64,000 nt of DNA from Roseiarcus sp050012775. Lineage in GTDB: Bacteria; Pseudomonadota; Alphaproteobacteria; Rhizobiales; Beijerinckiaceae. The notes below the pieces were generated by a model that saw nothing but the letters and a program-made list of their open reading frames with translations, had not been told where the DNA came from and did not search any database. Each line of letters opens with the position of its first letter. Position 1 is the first letter of the stretch. Location: assembly GCA_050012775.1 (NCBI GenBank), contig JBEKGN010000020.1, positions 1-64,000 on the forward strand, in the 5' to 3' direction. Shown here piece after piece: positions 1 to 9,052 of the stretch. Both the position numbers and the translations under genes were made by a program.

Positions 1-335
1 CCGGCGGGATCGCGCGCGCGCACGGCGTAGCTCAAGCCGGCGATCTGGTCCTTGCGGGTTTCGATGACGGCGCGCAGCAGCGGCAGCGCGTCGGCGAGCG
101 CGCGCAGCTCGGCGAAGGAGATGCCGCCGGTGGCGCGCGGGACATAGGAGAGGTTGACGCCGAACGGATAGTCCCATTGCCGGCCCTTGACCTCCGGCGG
201 GGCCTGGGGGCTGAGCGGCTGCTGCGGGCCGAACCACCCGTCCGGCGAGACGCCCGTGATCGCGTAGCGCGCGGCCGTGGCCAGACGCGTGAACAAGCTC
301 GGGGGCAGCGGCGTCTCGATCGCTTCGGTCGGCAT
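1..335 (-). CDS. Phage/GTA-type portal protein, N-terminal part (runs off left edge)
   Basis: Translation from the ATG at 335 gives a soluble N-terminus followed by a segment around residues 80-105 (LRALADALPLLRAVIETRKD) that resembles the start of HK97-type portal proteins, which form the dodecameric DNA entry ring of tailed phages and gene transfer agents. A GGGGA ribosome-binding sequence lies about 8 nt upstream; an in-frame ATG at 350 is an alternative start. The terminase gene lies upstream on the same strand, the usual packaging order, but an opposite-strand gene at 424-765 separates them. Only about 111 residues are inside the window, so the assignment rests on the motif plus context. 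Confidence 0.7.
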   Translation of the reverse strand, partial: MPTEAIETPLPPSLFTRLATAARYAITGVSPDGWFGPQQPLSPQAPPEVKGRQWDYPFGVNLSYVPRATGGISFAELRALADALPLLRAVIETRKDQIAGLSYAVRARDPA

Positions 336-423
336 GCGGTCTTTCCCCATGGGTTGGCGCTAGGCGCGCTTGCGCCGGCGGGCGCTCGCGCTTATGGCGG
401 GAAGGCAAACGGAGCCCGCCGCC

Positions 424-765
424 ATGCGTTCGTCCGCGCCGCGAATTGTTCTTGCGCTGCTGCTCGGCGCCGCGCCCGCGCGGGCGAGCGCGGGCTGGAC
501 TTTTTGCGTCGCCGCGGCGCCCGGCGGCAGGGACGTCTGGATCACCGACGTCTTCGCGGCGAGCCGCGATCGCGAGCGTCTCGAAGTCGATCTGAAAGGC
601 TATCTCAAAACCCAGGGCGTTGCCGGGGCCGTGGCGCAATGTCCGCTGCCCAAGGACGACAAGACCGAGGCCGTCAACGCGCAATTCACCGCCGCCGAGT
701 TCAATCGCAAGCTCGGCCATATGCTGCACGAAGTCGCCGCGCCCGAATTCGAGCCGCGGCGCTGA
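424..765 (+). CDS. Small exported protein of unknown function between portal and terminase genes
   Basis: From the ATG at 424 this encodes 113 residues. The first ~22 form a clear signal peptide (basic start, then LALLLGAAPARASA before a likely cleavage site); the mature part is ~90 residues with two cysteines that could form a disulfide in the periplasm. A longer reading from 370 would put 18 residues ahead of the signal and is less likely. It lies on the strand opposite to the packaging genes: 88 bp divergent from the portal start and ending 4 bp from the terminase stop. I do not recognise the family. Its position splits a normally contiguous portal-terminase pair. Confidence 0.6.
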   Translation: MRSSAPRIVLALLLGAAPARASAGWTFCVAAAPGGRDVWITDVFAASRDRERLEVDLKGYLKTQGVAGAVAQCPLPKDDKTEAVNAQFTAAEFNRKLGHMLHEVAAPEFEPRR

Positions 766-769
766 CGGC

Positions 770-2188
770 TCACCCGCCCCGCGCCGCCTCGGCGTAAAAA
801 TCGATCAGCCCCTGCGGCCCGGCGCGCTCCAACGCGATGAGGTCGGCGACCGCCCAAACAAGAGCGTCGGCGCGATCGGGCGAGAAGCCGGAGGCGCGCG
901 CGTCGAAATCGGGCGTCAGCGCGCAGAGTTGGTCCTCGAGCTTGCCGAAGGCGCCGAGGTGAAAAACGATGCCGCGCTCGTAGGCCGCGGCGACCGGCTC
1001 GGCGCGCAAGAACTTGCCGCGCGTCGCCGTCACCGCGCGCACCGGCAGGTTCGGCTCGCTCTGGCGCAGCACCTCGACGACCATTTCGCCGCCGTTGTTG
1101 ATTTCCGCAACGACGCGGTTGGCCTTGAAGCGGCGGAAGCCGGCGGCGACGCGCGAAGCCCATTGGCCCGGCGTGTCGCCCTGGCTGGTGAGGTCGGCGA
1201 TGACGTGTATCGCGCCTTGCGCGGTCTTGCCGACGACGACGATGCCGCACTCGTCCGCCTTGGCGCCGGACTTGGCCGGCGGATCGACGCCGACGACGAT
1301 CTCGCTGTAATCGCCGGGCGCCGCGCCGGGCGCCAGGCGCTGACGCTCGATGAGCGCGCGCGTCCACAGCGCCCCGGGCGCTTCCTCGATGATTTCGGCG
1401 AACAGTTCCTGGCGGCCGATCGCGCGGCCGGCGTAGCGCGCGGTGATGCGCTGGATGAACGCCTGGGCCAGATGGTGATGATTGTCGAAGGTCGAGCCGC
1501 GCGTAACGATCGCGTCCTTGTCCTCGACGAGCTGCTTGATGATCTTGGTCGGCCGCGGCGTCGTGGTGATCACGGCCTGCGGCTTTTCGCCGAGGCGCAA
1601 GCCGAGCAGCGCTTGCTCGAACGCGTCAGAATGGCGCCACGCTGCAAGCTCGTCGCACCACAATTTCATATGTTGCTTCCCTCGCAGCCGGTCGGGCTCT
1701 TCGGCCGAAAACAACTGCGAGACCGCGCCGTTGGGCCAGGCGAGACGGGCGGAGGCGCGCGCGTAGCGCGGCCGCTCGCCGCGCGGGCAGATCGCCATCA
1801 GCCCGGACTCGCCGAGCACCATGATTTCGCGCACGTCGTCATGCGTCGCGCCGATCAGATTGACGATGGCGAAAGTCTTGGTCCATTGGCGCACCGCCTC
1901 GGCGCCGGCGCGCGTCTTGCCGGCTCCGCGCCCGGCCAGGATCAGCCAATAGACCCAATCGCCCGGCGGCGGCGTCTGCTCGGGCCGCGCCCACAGCGCC
2001 CAGTCGTGAAACAGCTCCTGGCATTGCTTCTCGTCGAGGCCGCCGAGAAGCTTGGCGCGCTCGGCCGGCGTGAGCGCGAGCAGGACGCCGATGTTGCGAA
2101 GCATCGCCGCGCCGCCGGCGGCGGCGCCTCGCCAGCCGCGCCCGCGCGTCGCGTGCGGCTTGCGGCCGGCTTGCGCGCGAGCGCTCAC
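770..2188 (-). CDS. Large terminase subunit (DNA-packaging ATPase/nuclease), GTA-like
   Basis: Encodes 472 residues. A Walker A loop (AGRGAGKT, ~85-92) and a Walker B strand ending in acid residues (LWCDE, ~176-180) form the packaging ATPase. The C-terminal half carries acidic strands (VGVDPP, DECGIVVVG, RADALVWAVADL) typical of the RNase H-like headful nuclease. The start at 2188 overlaps the upstream stop as ATGA, implying translational coupling; an ATG at 2104 (MLRNIGVLL) is an alternative that trims a low-complexity leader. It closely matches the terminases of Rhodobacter-type gene transfer agents and related prophages. With a terminase-small-like gene before it and a portal gene after it, this is a packaging block; whether it belongs to a working GTA depends on genes left of the window. 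Confidence 0.88.
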   Translation of the reverse strand: MSARAQAGRKPHATRGRGWRGAAAGGAAMLRNIGVLLALTPAERAKLLGGLDEKQCQELFHDWALWARPEQTPPPGDWVYWLILAGRGAGKTRAGAEAVRQWTKTFAIVNLIGATHDDVREIMVLGESGLMAICPRGERPRYARASARLAWPNGAVSQLFSAEEPDRLRGKQHMKLWCDELAAWRHSDAFEQALLGLRLGEKPQAVITTTPRPTKIIKQLVEDKDAIVTRGSTFDNHHHLAQAFIQRITARYAGRAIGRQELFAEIIEEAPGALWTRALIERQRLAPGAAPGDYSEIVVGVDPPAKSGAKADECGIVVVGKTAQGAIHVIADLTSQGDTPGQWASRVAAGFRRFKANRVVAEINNGGEMVVEVLRQSEPNLPVRAVTATRGKFLRAEPVAAAYERGIVFHLGAFGKLEDQLCALTPDFDARASGFSPDRADALVWAVADLIALERAGPQGLIDFYAEAARGG

Positions 2189-2622
2189 GCCTCGGACTTC
2201 CGCGCCGCGATCATGCGCGCGGCCATTGTGTTGAGCTTGGTGAGCAGACGCTCGCGCGCGCCCTCGTCATAGGTTGACGTGGCGGGCGTCAGCTTCGTGA
2301 AGCCGTGATAGCGATCGAGCCGGTCGAGAATCTTGAGCATGCGGTCGATCGCCGGCAGATCGCCCTTCTCGGCCTTGGCGGCGAGCTTGGCGCCCATCGC
2401 CTCGAGGCGGACGATCTGCAGCCGGGCGTAGTCCTCGGCCGGCGCGACCCAGCGCCGCCGCAGCTCGTCGCGCAGGATCGTTTCGATCCGCTTGCGCGAC
2501 AGCCCTTCCTTTTCGGCGATGGCGTCGACGCCCTCTCCGGCGACGAGCGCGACGAGGATTTTCGGCCCTCGCCGGGCGGGCGCGGCTTTGCGCGCGCGAA
2601 TGGGCGCGGCGTTTGGCGGCAT
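2185..2622 (-). CDS. Small terminase-like DNA-binding protein (gp1 position of a GTA cluster)
   Basis: A 145-residue basic protein with an N-terminal helix-turn-helix-like segment (residues ~25-52, EGVDAIAEKEGLSRKRIETI) and a helical C-terminal half rich in Arg/Lys/Glu. The stop overlaps the large terminase start by 4 bp. In the Rhodobacter capsulatus GTA the equivalent first gene is the small terminase that recruits DNA. I infer the same role here from the HTH, size and position; sequence similarity alone would not settle it. A clear promoter lies about 130 bp upstream. Confidence 0.6.
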   Translation of the reverse strand: MPPNAAPIRARKAAPARRGPKILVALVAGEGVDAIAEKEGLSRKRIETILRDELRRRWVAPAEDYARLQIVRLEAMGAKLAAKAEKGDLPAIDRMLKILDRLDRYHGFTKLTPATSTYDEGARERLLTKLNTMAARMIAARKSEA

Positions 2623-2750
2623 GGGCGATCCTGCAATGCAAGGGGGAAAGCGGCGGGCGCTGCGAACGCGCCATCTCCACTGTAACTAACTATGCCTCAA
2701 GCGGCGTAAGGCGGCAAGAAATTGTCGCGACCGGAGGTCTCGCGAAGGAA

Positions 2751-2778
2751 ATTATACCAATAAATGCAATTGGTTAAG
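2751..2778 (-). promoter_or_regulatory. Promoter with palindromic spacer upstream of the terminase genes
   Basis: On the minus strand a perfect TATAAT -10 (plus 2751-2756) follows CTTAAC (plus 2773-2778) with a 16-bp spacer. The spacer plus flank carries the inverted repeat CCAAT-N7-ATTGG (2757-2773), so a regulator could sit between the promoter elements. It reads toward the terminase-small-like start at 2622. AT-rich against a very GC-rich background. Confidence 0.5.
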
Positions 2779-2793
2779 CCTTGTTGTGGCGCA

Positions 2794-3272
2794 TCAACGC
2801 TTTCGGCTTTCGCCGAAGCCGAGCTCGATCACGTTCCATGCGACGATCGCGAGCGCGACCGCGTCGAAGGCGTAGGCGAGCCCTTCCGGCATCGCCCCTT
2901 CCGAGCGCGGCTGGAACCAGTGCGCCGCGCCCGCGAAAAGCAGCGAGAACGGCGCCAGGCCGGCGAGCGCCGGCGGCTTCCCGCGATCGGCGAAGCGCTT
3001 GGCGCTGACGAAATATTCGGCCACCGCGCAAAGGATCAGCGCGAAGGAATACACGACGAAATAGACGTGCGTCGCCACGACGATCGGGTCGAAAAACGCC
3101 TCGCGCGCGAGGTCGCGCGGCCGGCTCGGCGCGATCGCGAGCCAGATCGCCGTCAAGCCGAGCGCGATCGCGACTAGCGGCAGGCTCGCGCGCGCCCAGG
3201 TCCGTCGATCGATGACGCCTTCGGCCTGCCGATAGAGGAAACGAAAGCGCTCGGCGCGCTGGTCTTGCGCCA

Positions 3273-3273
<1 letters not shown>
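2794..3273 (-). CDS. DUF805-like small membrane protein
   Basis: The ATG at 3273 shares its last base with the dapD stop (TGATG), so the pair is translationally coupled. The 159-residue product has about four hydrophobic segments: SLPLVAIALGLTAIWLAI, VYFVVYSFALILCAVAEYF, LAGLAPFSLLFAGAAHW and a C-terminal stretch AFDAVALAIVAWNVIELGF. The opening RFLYRQAEGVIDRRTW and the central SAKRFADRGKPPAL match the FxGRisRxxFW and KRxxDxGkS signatures of the DUF805 family of inner-membrane proteins, whose function is unknown. A longer upstream reading frame is only the shadow of dapD. Confidence 0.65.
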
Positions 3274-4130
<857 letters not shown>

Positions 4131-4270
4131 GAGCGTTTCCGGATATTGGCGCGGCGAGGTTTCTTCGCTGACGCGGCGGATGTCAATGGCGGGCGCGGGA
4201 CGGAGCGACTGTGACGCCTTCCAGCAGGCTTTGCGTGAAGCGCGAGCGTGCCCGCTCGGCGTCGCCGCGC

Positions 4271-6220
4271 TTATGCCGAAGCGACCAGGCGCAGCGCGGC
4301 GCCGACGATCTGGGGCGCCGGCTTGCCATAGAGATAGCCCTGCGCCTGCGTCAGGCCGAGGTTTCGCAGGGCGACGTGCTGCATTTGCGTCTCCACCCCT
4401 TCGGCGACGACCTCAAGATCGAGTCGCGCGGCCAGAACGCTTACGGCGGCGATAATGGCCCTCGACGCCACGTCCGTGTCAACGTCGTCGATGAACGTCT
4501 TGTCGATCTTCACCTTCGAGAATGGATAGGCTCGGATGTAGGCGAGCGAGGAATAGCCTGCGCCGAAATCGTCGAGCGAAAATCTCACGCCGAGCCGCGC
4601 CAATTCCTCGAGCGCTTCGCGCGTGTCGGTCGTGTCCTGCAGCAGCAGCGATTCCGTGATTTCGAGATAGAGGCGCGAGGCCTCGAGCTTGGTGCGCCGC
4701 AGCACGCTTTTGACGGTCTCCGCCAATTGTTGCGGCCTGCGGAATTGCGCTGGCGACAAGTTGACGGCGACGGTCAGGCGACGCTCCCAGGTCGCCGCGG
4801 CCCGGCACGCTTTTTCCAGAATTTTCTCCCCGATGGCGAGGATCGCGCCATTCCGTTCGGCCAGCGGAATGAAGAGGCTGGGCGCGACGATGCCGCGGGA
4901 GGGATGGCGCCAGCGCGCCAGCGCCTCGTAGCCCAGGATTTGGCCGGTCTCGATATTCTGGATCGGCTGGAACCAGGGCTCGAACTGGTCTCCTTCGATG
5001 GCGGCTTGAATTTCGAGTTCGAGAGCGCGCGCGTCTTCGCTTTTCGCCTGCATGGCGGCGTCGAAAACGCAGACCGAGCCGTCGCCATCGTGCTTGGCGG
5101 CGTCGAGGGCGACGAAGGCCGCTTTCATCAGGTCTTCGGCGTTCGTCCCATGGTCGGGAAAGAGCGCGACGCCGACGCTCGCGCCGATCGTCAAGGGAAT
5201 GCCGTCGAGGACGATCCGTCGCGAAGGCGCCTCGACGATCCTTTCCGCGAACGCGGCGGCGCGCGCGTTGCCGTCGAAGCCGTCGCGGACGAGGACGCCG
5301 AAACCGTCGCCGCCGAGTCGCGCGACGAGATCTTTGTCGCGGACGGCCTTTTGCAAGCGCGCGCCCATTTCGACAATGACGGCGTCGCCGATGGAATGGC
5401 CGAGCGTGTCGTTGACTGTCTTGAACCGGTCGAGGTCTACGACGATCACGGCGAAACGGTCGCTGAAATCGCGCGACGATCGGGACGACGCCTCTTTCAG
5501 GGCTTCCAGGAACGCGAAGCGGTTGAATAGCCCGGTCATGGAATCGTAGCGCGCCATGCGCTTGTTCGTCTCGTTGGCGCGATAGAGTTCGATGATTCTG
5601 GCGTGGGCGACGACGCCCATCGCAAAGGTCAGGACGCACAGGTACGCCAGCAGCGCCGGGTAGATCCACCCGTAGGGGGCCGGCAGCGCCGAGTCGCCGA
5701 AGGCGGTTGGCGCGATCACGGCCAGAACCTCCGCGACGAGATGTCGTAAGCGGCCGGACGATCGCAGCACGCGAGCGATCGTAAAGCCCACGGCGACGCC
5801 CATCGCCAATGGAGCGACTTCCGGCTCGCGGGGATGGACGGCGAGGGAATAGTTCATCATTCCCAGAAAGCCGGCGTTCAGGACGGACGAGATCAGGACT
5901 TCCCGGTCGCGCGCCAACAGTTCAGTTCGCGTAAGGGTCTCGAGGCCCGACTTGGCGTAGCGCAGCACGAGCGCTATGCGGGCGAATCCGACGCCCGCGA
6001 GCAGCGCCGCGTAAAGGAGGAAGATCCACTCCCGAGTCATCATCCAGGCGGCGAGCGCGACCGCGAACGCCATGAACTGGGCGGCGACCATGGACGCCGG
6101 CGTGAAAAAGAGCGAGCCGACGAGATGACGCAACAAGTCGTCGCCGACTTCGGCGTCGTCGAGAAGCCTGATCCGCGCCTTCAAATTTCGGCCGATATAC
6201 GCGAGCCTCTGGGCGAGCAT
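4271..6220 (-). CDS. Membrane-anchored GGDEF-EAL protein with degenerate GGDGF site
   Basis: From the ATG at 6220 (GGAG ~10 nt upstream) the product is 649 residues: an N-terminal membrane region of several helices (~35-205), a GGDEF domain and a C-terminal EAL domain. The cyclase active site reads RLGGDGFGVL (GGDGF at ~303-307): the catalytic Glu is Gly, so cyclic-di-GMP synthesis is probably lost. The EAL domain keeps its signature residues (YEALARW ~432, NLSPAQF, LEITES, SLDDFGAGYSS, KIDKTF, AEGVET), so phosphodiesterase activity is expected, with the GGDEF domain perhaps sensing GTP. A longer reading from 6340 adds a basic stretch lacking membrane features. It stands alone. Confidence 0.9.
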   Translation of the reverse strand: MLAQRLAYIGRNLKARIRLLDDAEVGDDLLRHLVGSLFFTPASMVAAQFMAFAVALAAWMMTREWIFLLYAALLAGVGFARIALVLRYAKSGLETLTRTELLARDREVLISSVLNAGFLGMMNYSLAVHPREPEVAPLAMGVAVGFTIARVLRSSGRLRHLVAEVLAVIAPTAFGDSALPAPYGWIYPALLAYLCVLTFAMGVVAHARIIELYRANETNKRMARYDSMTGLFNRFAFLEALKEASSRSSRDFSDRFAVIVVDLDRFKTVNDTLGHSIGDAVIVEMGARLQKAVRDKDLVARLGGDGFGVLVRDGFDGNARAAAFAERIVEAPSRRIVLDGIPLTIGASVGVALFPDHGTNAEDLMKAAFVALDAAKHDGDGSVCVFDAAMQAKSEDARALELEIQAAIEGDQFEPWFQPIQNIETGQILGYEALARWRHPSRGIVAPSLFIPLAERNGAILAIGEKILEKACRAAATWERRLTVAVNLSPAQFRRPQQLAETVKSVLRRTKLEASRLYLEITESLLLQDTTDTREALEELARLGVRFSLDDFGAGYSSLAYIRAYPFSKVKIDKTFIDDVDTDVASRAIIAAVSVLAARLDLEVVAEGVETQMQHVALRNLGLTQAQGYLYGKPAPQIVGAALRLVASA

Positions 6221-6464
6221 GGACGGTTGCTCCGAACGTCTCTGGCAAGATCGCCGCCGACCCGTCTCCAGGTTGCTGATTCGATGGTTTCCTGATCTCG
6301 CCGAGCATTGATATGCAACCATAGGTTGATAATTCATCAACGCAGCCGCGGGAATGCGCCGGCTGTTTCGCCGCGGCGGGATGGGATTTGGATTGGCCGG
6401 GAGAAGGCTCTAAGGGCTTGGGATCCGACGGCGGCGTCCGGCGATCGGCAAGGGAAGGCGCGCG

Positions 6465-6680
6465 ATGAGCGAAACCAGGGATTGCAACGGCGCGCTGCTC
6501 GAAGAAGGCGATTCCGTCACCTTGATCAAGGACCTCAAGGTCAAGGGCGCGTCGGCGACGCTCAAACGCGGCGCAATGATCCGCAACATCCGCCTCACCG
6601 ACGACCCGGAAGAAATCGAAGGCCGCACCGACAAGGTGAAGGGTCTCGTGCTGAAGACGTGCTTCGTGAAGAAGGCCTGA
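6465..6680 (+). CDS. PhnA-domain (YjdM-like) small protein
   Basis: A 71-residue protein with the C-terminal PhnA domain (CNGALLEEGDSVTLIKDLKV, then a Lys-rich SH3-like barrel ending LKTCFVKKA). The zinc-ribbon part of longer PhnA/YjdM proteins is absent, as in many alphaproteobacterial members. The name comes from an old link to alkylphosphonate use, but no phosphonate genes are nearby and the molecular role is unclear. Monocistronic, facing the stop of the toxin gene. Confidence 0.8.
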   Translation: MSETRDCNGALLEEGDSVTLIKDLKVKGASATLKRGAMIRNIRLTDDPEEIEGRTDKVKGLVLKTCFVKKA

Positions 6681-6722
6681 GCGGCTCGACGCGCCGCCCG
6701 CCCGGCCAAAGTCTTCGGCGCG

Positions 6723-7106
6723 CTATCCCGCCCAGATCACCGCGATGTCCGAGCGTGCGCGCAGCGCGGCGTCGGCGGTGATGAGCGTCATGGCGCGGTT
6801 GAGACAATGGGCGACGAGCATGCGATCGAATGGATCGCGATGCTCCCAGTCGAGCGCGCCTGCCGTTTCGGCGTCGGCCGCATCGATCGGCAGTTCGATG
6901 AAACCGGCTGTTGCGGCGGCGGCTCGGGGGGAGCCGTCGAGAATGAGCTTGCCGGTCCGGCGCTTGATGGCGATTTCCCAGAACGACGCCGCGCTGATGA
7001 AGACGCGCTGCTCGGATCGGGCGATCGTCCTGCGCAACCCTTGCCCGAGTTTGGCCGATCCGCTCTCGAACCAGAGAAATACGTGGGTGTCGATCAGCAG
7101 GCTCAC
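6723..7106 (-). CDS. PIN-domain toxin of VapC type
   Basis: Starts at a GTG (7106) that overlaps the antitoxin stop as GTGA; the 127-residue product starts VSLLIDTHVFLWF. PIN-domain acidic residues are visible: D in LLIDTH (~5-6), E in SFWEIAIK, and the Asp residues of DPFDRMLVAH and LITADAAL. Such proteins are magnesium-dependent RNases that cleave tRNA or rRNA and inhibit translation unless bound by the cognate antitoxin. The family and operon layout are clear; the RNA target is unknown. The minus-strand frame extends upstream to 7349 without a plausible start. Confidence 0.87.
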   Translation of the reverse strand: MSLLIDTHVFLWFESGSAKLGQGLRRTIARSEQRVFISAASFWEIAIKRRTGKLILDGSPRAAAATAGFIELPIDAADAETAGALDWEHRDPFDRMLVAHCLNRAMTLITADAALRARSDIAVIWAG

Positions 7107-7342
7107 GCTTCGCCTTCGAACAAGCGGATGGTTTCGGCATCGGGCGCGTCGAAATCGTCGGCGATATGGCTGATGCGCAAGAGTCCCGACCGCTTGCGTT
7201 CGCGCGCCGGCTGGGCGACGGGAACGAGTCGCGCTTTGGCGACGCCATTCTTGGCGATCACGATCTCTTCGCCGCGCTCGGCGGCGTCGACGAGCGCGGA
7301 GAGATGGGTCTTGGCCTCGTAGAGATTGATCGTGCGCCTCAT
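7103..7342 (-). CDS. Phd/YefM-type antitoxin
   Basis: A 79-residue protein beginning MRRTINLYEAKTHLSALVD, the beta-alpha DNA-binding fold of Phd/YefM antitoxins, followed by a charged C-terminal tail (SHIADDFDAPDAETIRLFEG) that would wrap the toxin. It precedes the VapC-type toxin with a 4-bp overlap. Such antitoxins repress their own promoter, expected in the ~110-bp gap up to 7454. The Phd-type antitoxin with a PIN toxin is a common hybrid arrangement. Confidence 0.87.
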   Translation of the reverse strand: MRRTINLYEAKTHLSALVDAAERGEEIVIAKNGVAKARLVPVAQPARERKRSGLLRISHIADDFDAPDAETIRLFEGEA

Positions 7343-7454
7343 CCAACAAATATAGGCGCGGCGGCCAGGTTGGTCAAGTTGGTCAAATGAATTCGACGTG
7401 ACGCCAAGTCCGTCTCGCGCCGACTCGCGCTCGCGCCGTCGCGGCGCGCCGCTT

Positions 7455-8900
7455 TCAGCGCACCAAAACGTTGCGGAACTGCCAGGGGTCGGACGCGTCG
7501 ATATCCTCGGGGAAGAAACCGGGCCTATCCGTCAGCGGCGTCCAGTCGGTGTAGACGCCGATCACCGGCCCGAGATAGGGCGTCTGAATTTCGAGGCAAC
7601 GGCGGAAGTCCATTTCGTCCGCTTCGACGATGCCGGCGTTCGGGTTCTCCAGCGCCCAGACCATGGCGGCGAGCACGGCCGAAGTGACCTGCATTCCGGT
7701 GGCGTTCTGATAGGGCGCGATCGCCCGCGTCTCCTCGACCGACAATTGCGAGCCGAACCAATAGGCGTTGCGCTTGTGGCCGTAGAGCAGCACGCCGAGC
7801 TCGTCGATCCCGTCGAGAATATCGGCTTCGCCAAGAATATGGTGCGCCGGCTGGGTTTTTCCGGCACGGCCGAACAACTCGTGCAGCGACAGCACCGCGT
7901 CGTCGCAGGGGTGGTAGGCGTAATGGCAAGTCGGGCGATAGACCGCCGCGCCCTTGTCGTCGCGCAGGGTGTAATAATCGGCGATCGAGATCGACTCGTT
8001 GTGCGTGACGAGAAAGCCGAACTGCGCCTGCACGGTCGGCGTCCATGAGCGCACGCGGGTATTGGCGCCGGCTTGGTTGAGATAGATCGCCGCGCCGCAG
8101 CCTTGTCTGTGGAAGCCGGCGTTGGCGGGCGTCCATTTCTCGTGCGTGCCCCAGCCGAGTTCGGCCGGCTGCATGCCCTCGGAGAGAAAGCCTTCGACCG
8201 ACCAGGTGTTGACGAAGACGTTGCGCGGCCTCGGGCTCTTGGCGCGCTGCGTATCGCGCTCGGCGATATGCACGCCCTTGACGCCGAGACGCTGGGCGAG
8301 GCGACCCCAATCCTCACGCGTCTTGGGCTCGTCCGTCTTTTCGCCGAGATCGCCAATGAGATCGCTTTGGAGATTGACCAGCGCCTGCTTGACGAACCAC
8401 GACACCATGCCGGGATTGGCCCCGCAGCAGGAGACTGCGGTCGATCCGCCGGGATGAGCGCGCCGCTCCGCGAGCACCGTCTCGCGCAACGCGTAGTTCG
8501 AACGCGCTTCCGGGCCGACCGTCTTGTCGAAATAGAAGCCGGGCCAGGGCTCGACGACGGTGTCGACATAGAGCGCGCCGATCTCGCGACAGTATTTCAT
8601 GATGTCGAGCGAGGAGGTGTCGACCGAAAGATTGACGCAGAAACCCTGGCCCGTTCCGGCGGTCAGGTATTGACCCAACACCTCGCGATAGTTGTCACGC
8701 GTGATCGCCATGTGCACGAATTGAATCCCACGCTCGTTGAGCAGATGGCGATCCGAATCGTCGGGATCGATGACGACGAAACGCTCCTGGTCGTAGTCGA
8801 AATGGCGTTCGATCAGCGGCAAGGTTCCCTTGCCGATCGAGCCGAAGCCGATCATCACGATCGGGCCGTCGATACGCGCGTGGCGGGGCCAATGCGACAT
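7455..8900 (-). CDS. hss: Homospermidine synthase
   Basis: A 481-residue NAD-dependent enzyme that joins two putrescines, or putrescine and spermidine, to make sym-homospermidine, the main triamine of many Hyphomicrobiales. An N-terminal Rossmann motif is visible (IVMIGFGSIGKGTLPLIERH, ~14-33), followed by long blocks typical of bacterial Hss (VDTVVEPWPGFYFDK, SCCGANPGMVSWFVKQAL, GHKRNAYWFGSQLS). Full length. It is transcribed alone, with ~150 bp to the next gene on the left and right. Confidence 0.96.
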   Translation of the reverse strand: MSHWPRHARIDGPIVMIGFGSIGKGTLPLIERHFDYDQERFVVIDPDDSDRHLLNERGIQFVHMAITRDNYREVLGQYLTAGTGQGFCVNLSVDTSSLDIMKYCREIGALYVDTVVEPWPGFYFDKTVGPEARSNYALRETVLAERRAHPGGSTAVSCCGANPGMVSWFVKQALVNLQSDLIGDLGEKTDEPKTREDWGRLAQRLGVKGVHIAERDTQRAKSPRPRNVFVNTWSVEGFLSEGMQPAELGWGTHEKWTPANAGFHRQGCGAAIYLNQAGANTRVRSWTPTVQAQFGFLVTHNESISIADYYTLRDDKGAAVYRPTCHYAYHPCDDAVLSLHELFGRAGKTQPAHHILGEADILDGIDELGVLLYGHKRNAYWFGSQLSVEETRAIAPYQNATGMQVTSAVLAAMVWALENPNAGIVEADEMDFRRCLEIQTPYLGPVIGVYTDWTPLTDRPGFFPEDIDASDPWQFRNVLVR

Positions 8901-9052
8901 GGCGTCAGTTCTCCATAGGGGCGGGCAGGGGACGCCATGCGTCCGGCGCGGCGCTTAAAAGCAAGCCAAGCGCCCGCCGTCAATAGCGCGGGGACGCCGA
9001 ATTTCGTCGCAAATCCGTCATAGACCCCGGCGCGCCCCGCTCTATGCGCCCC

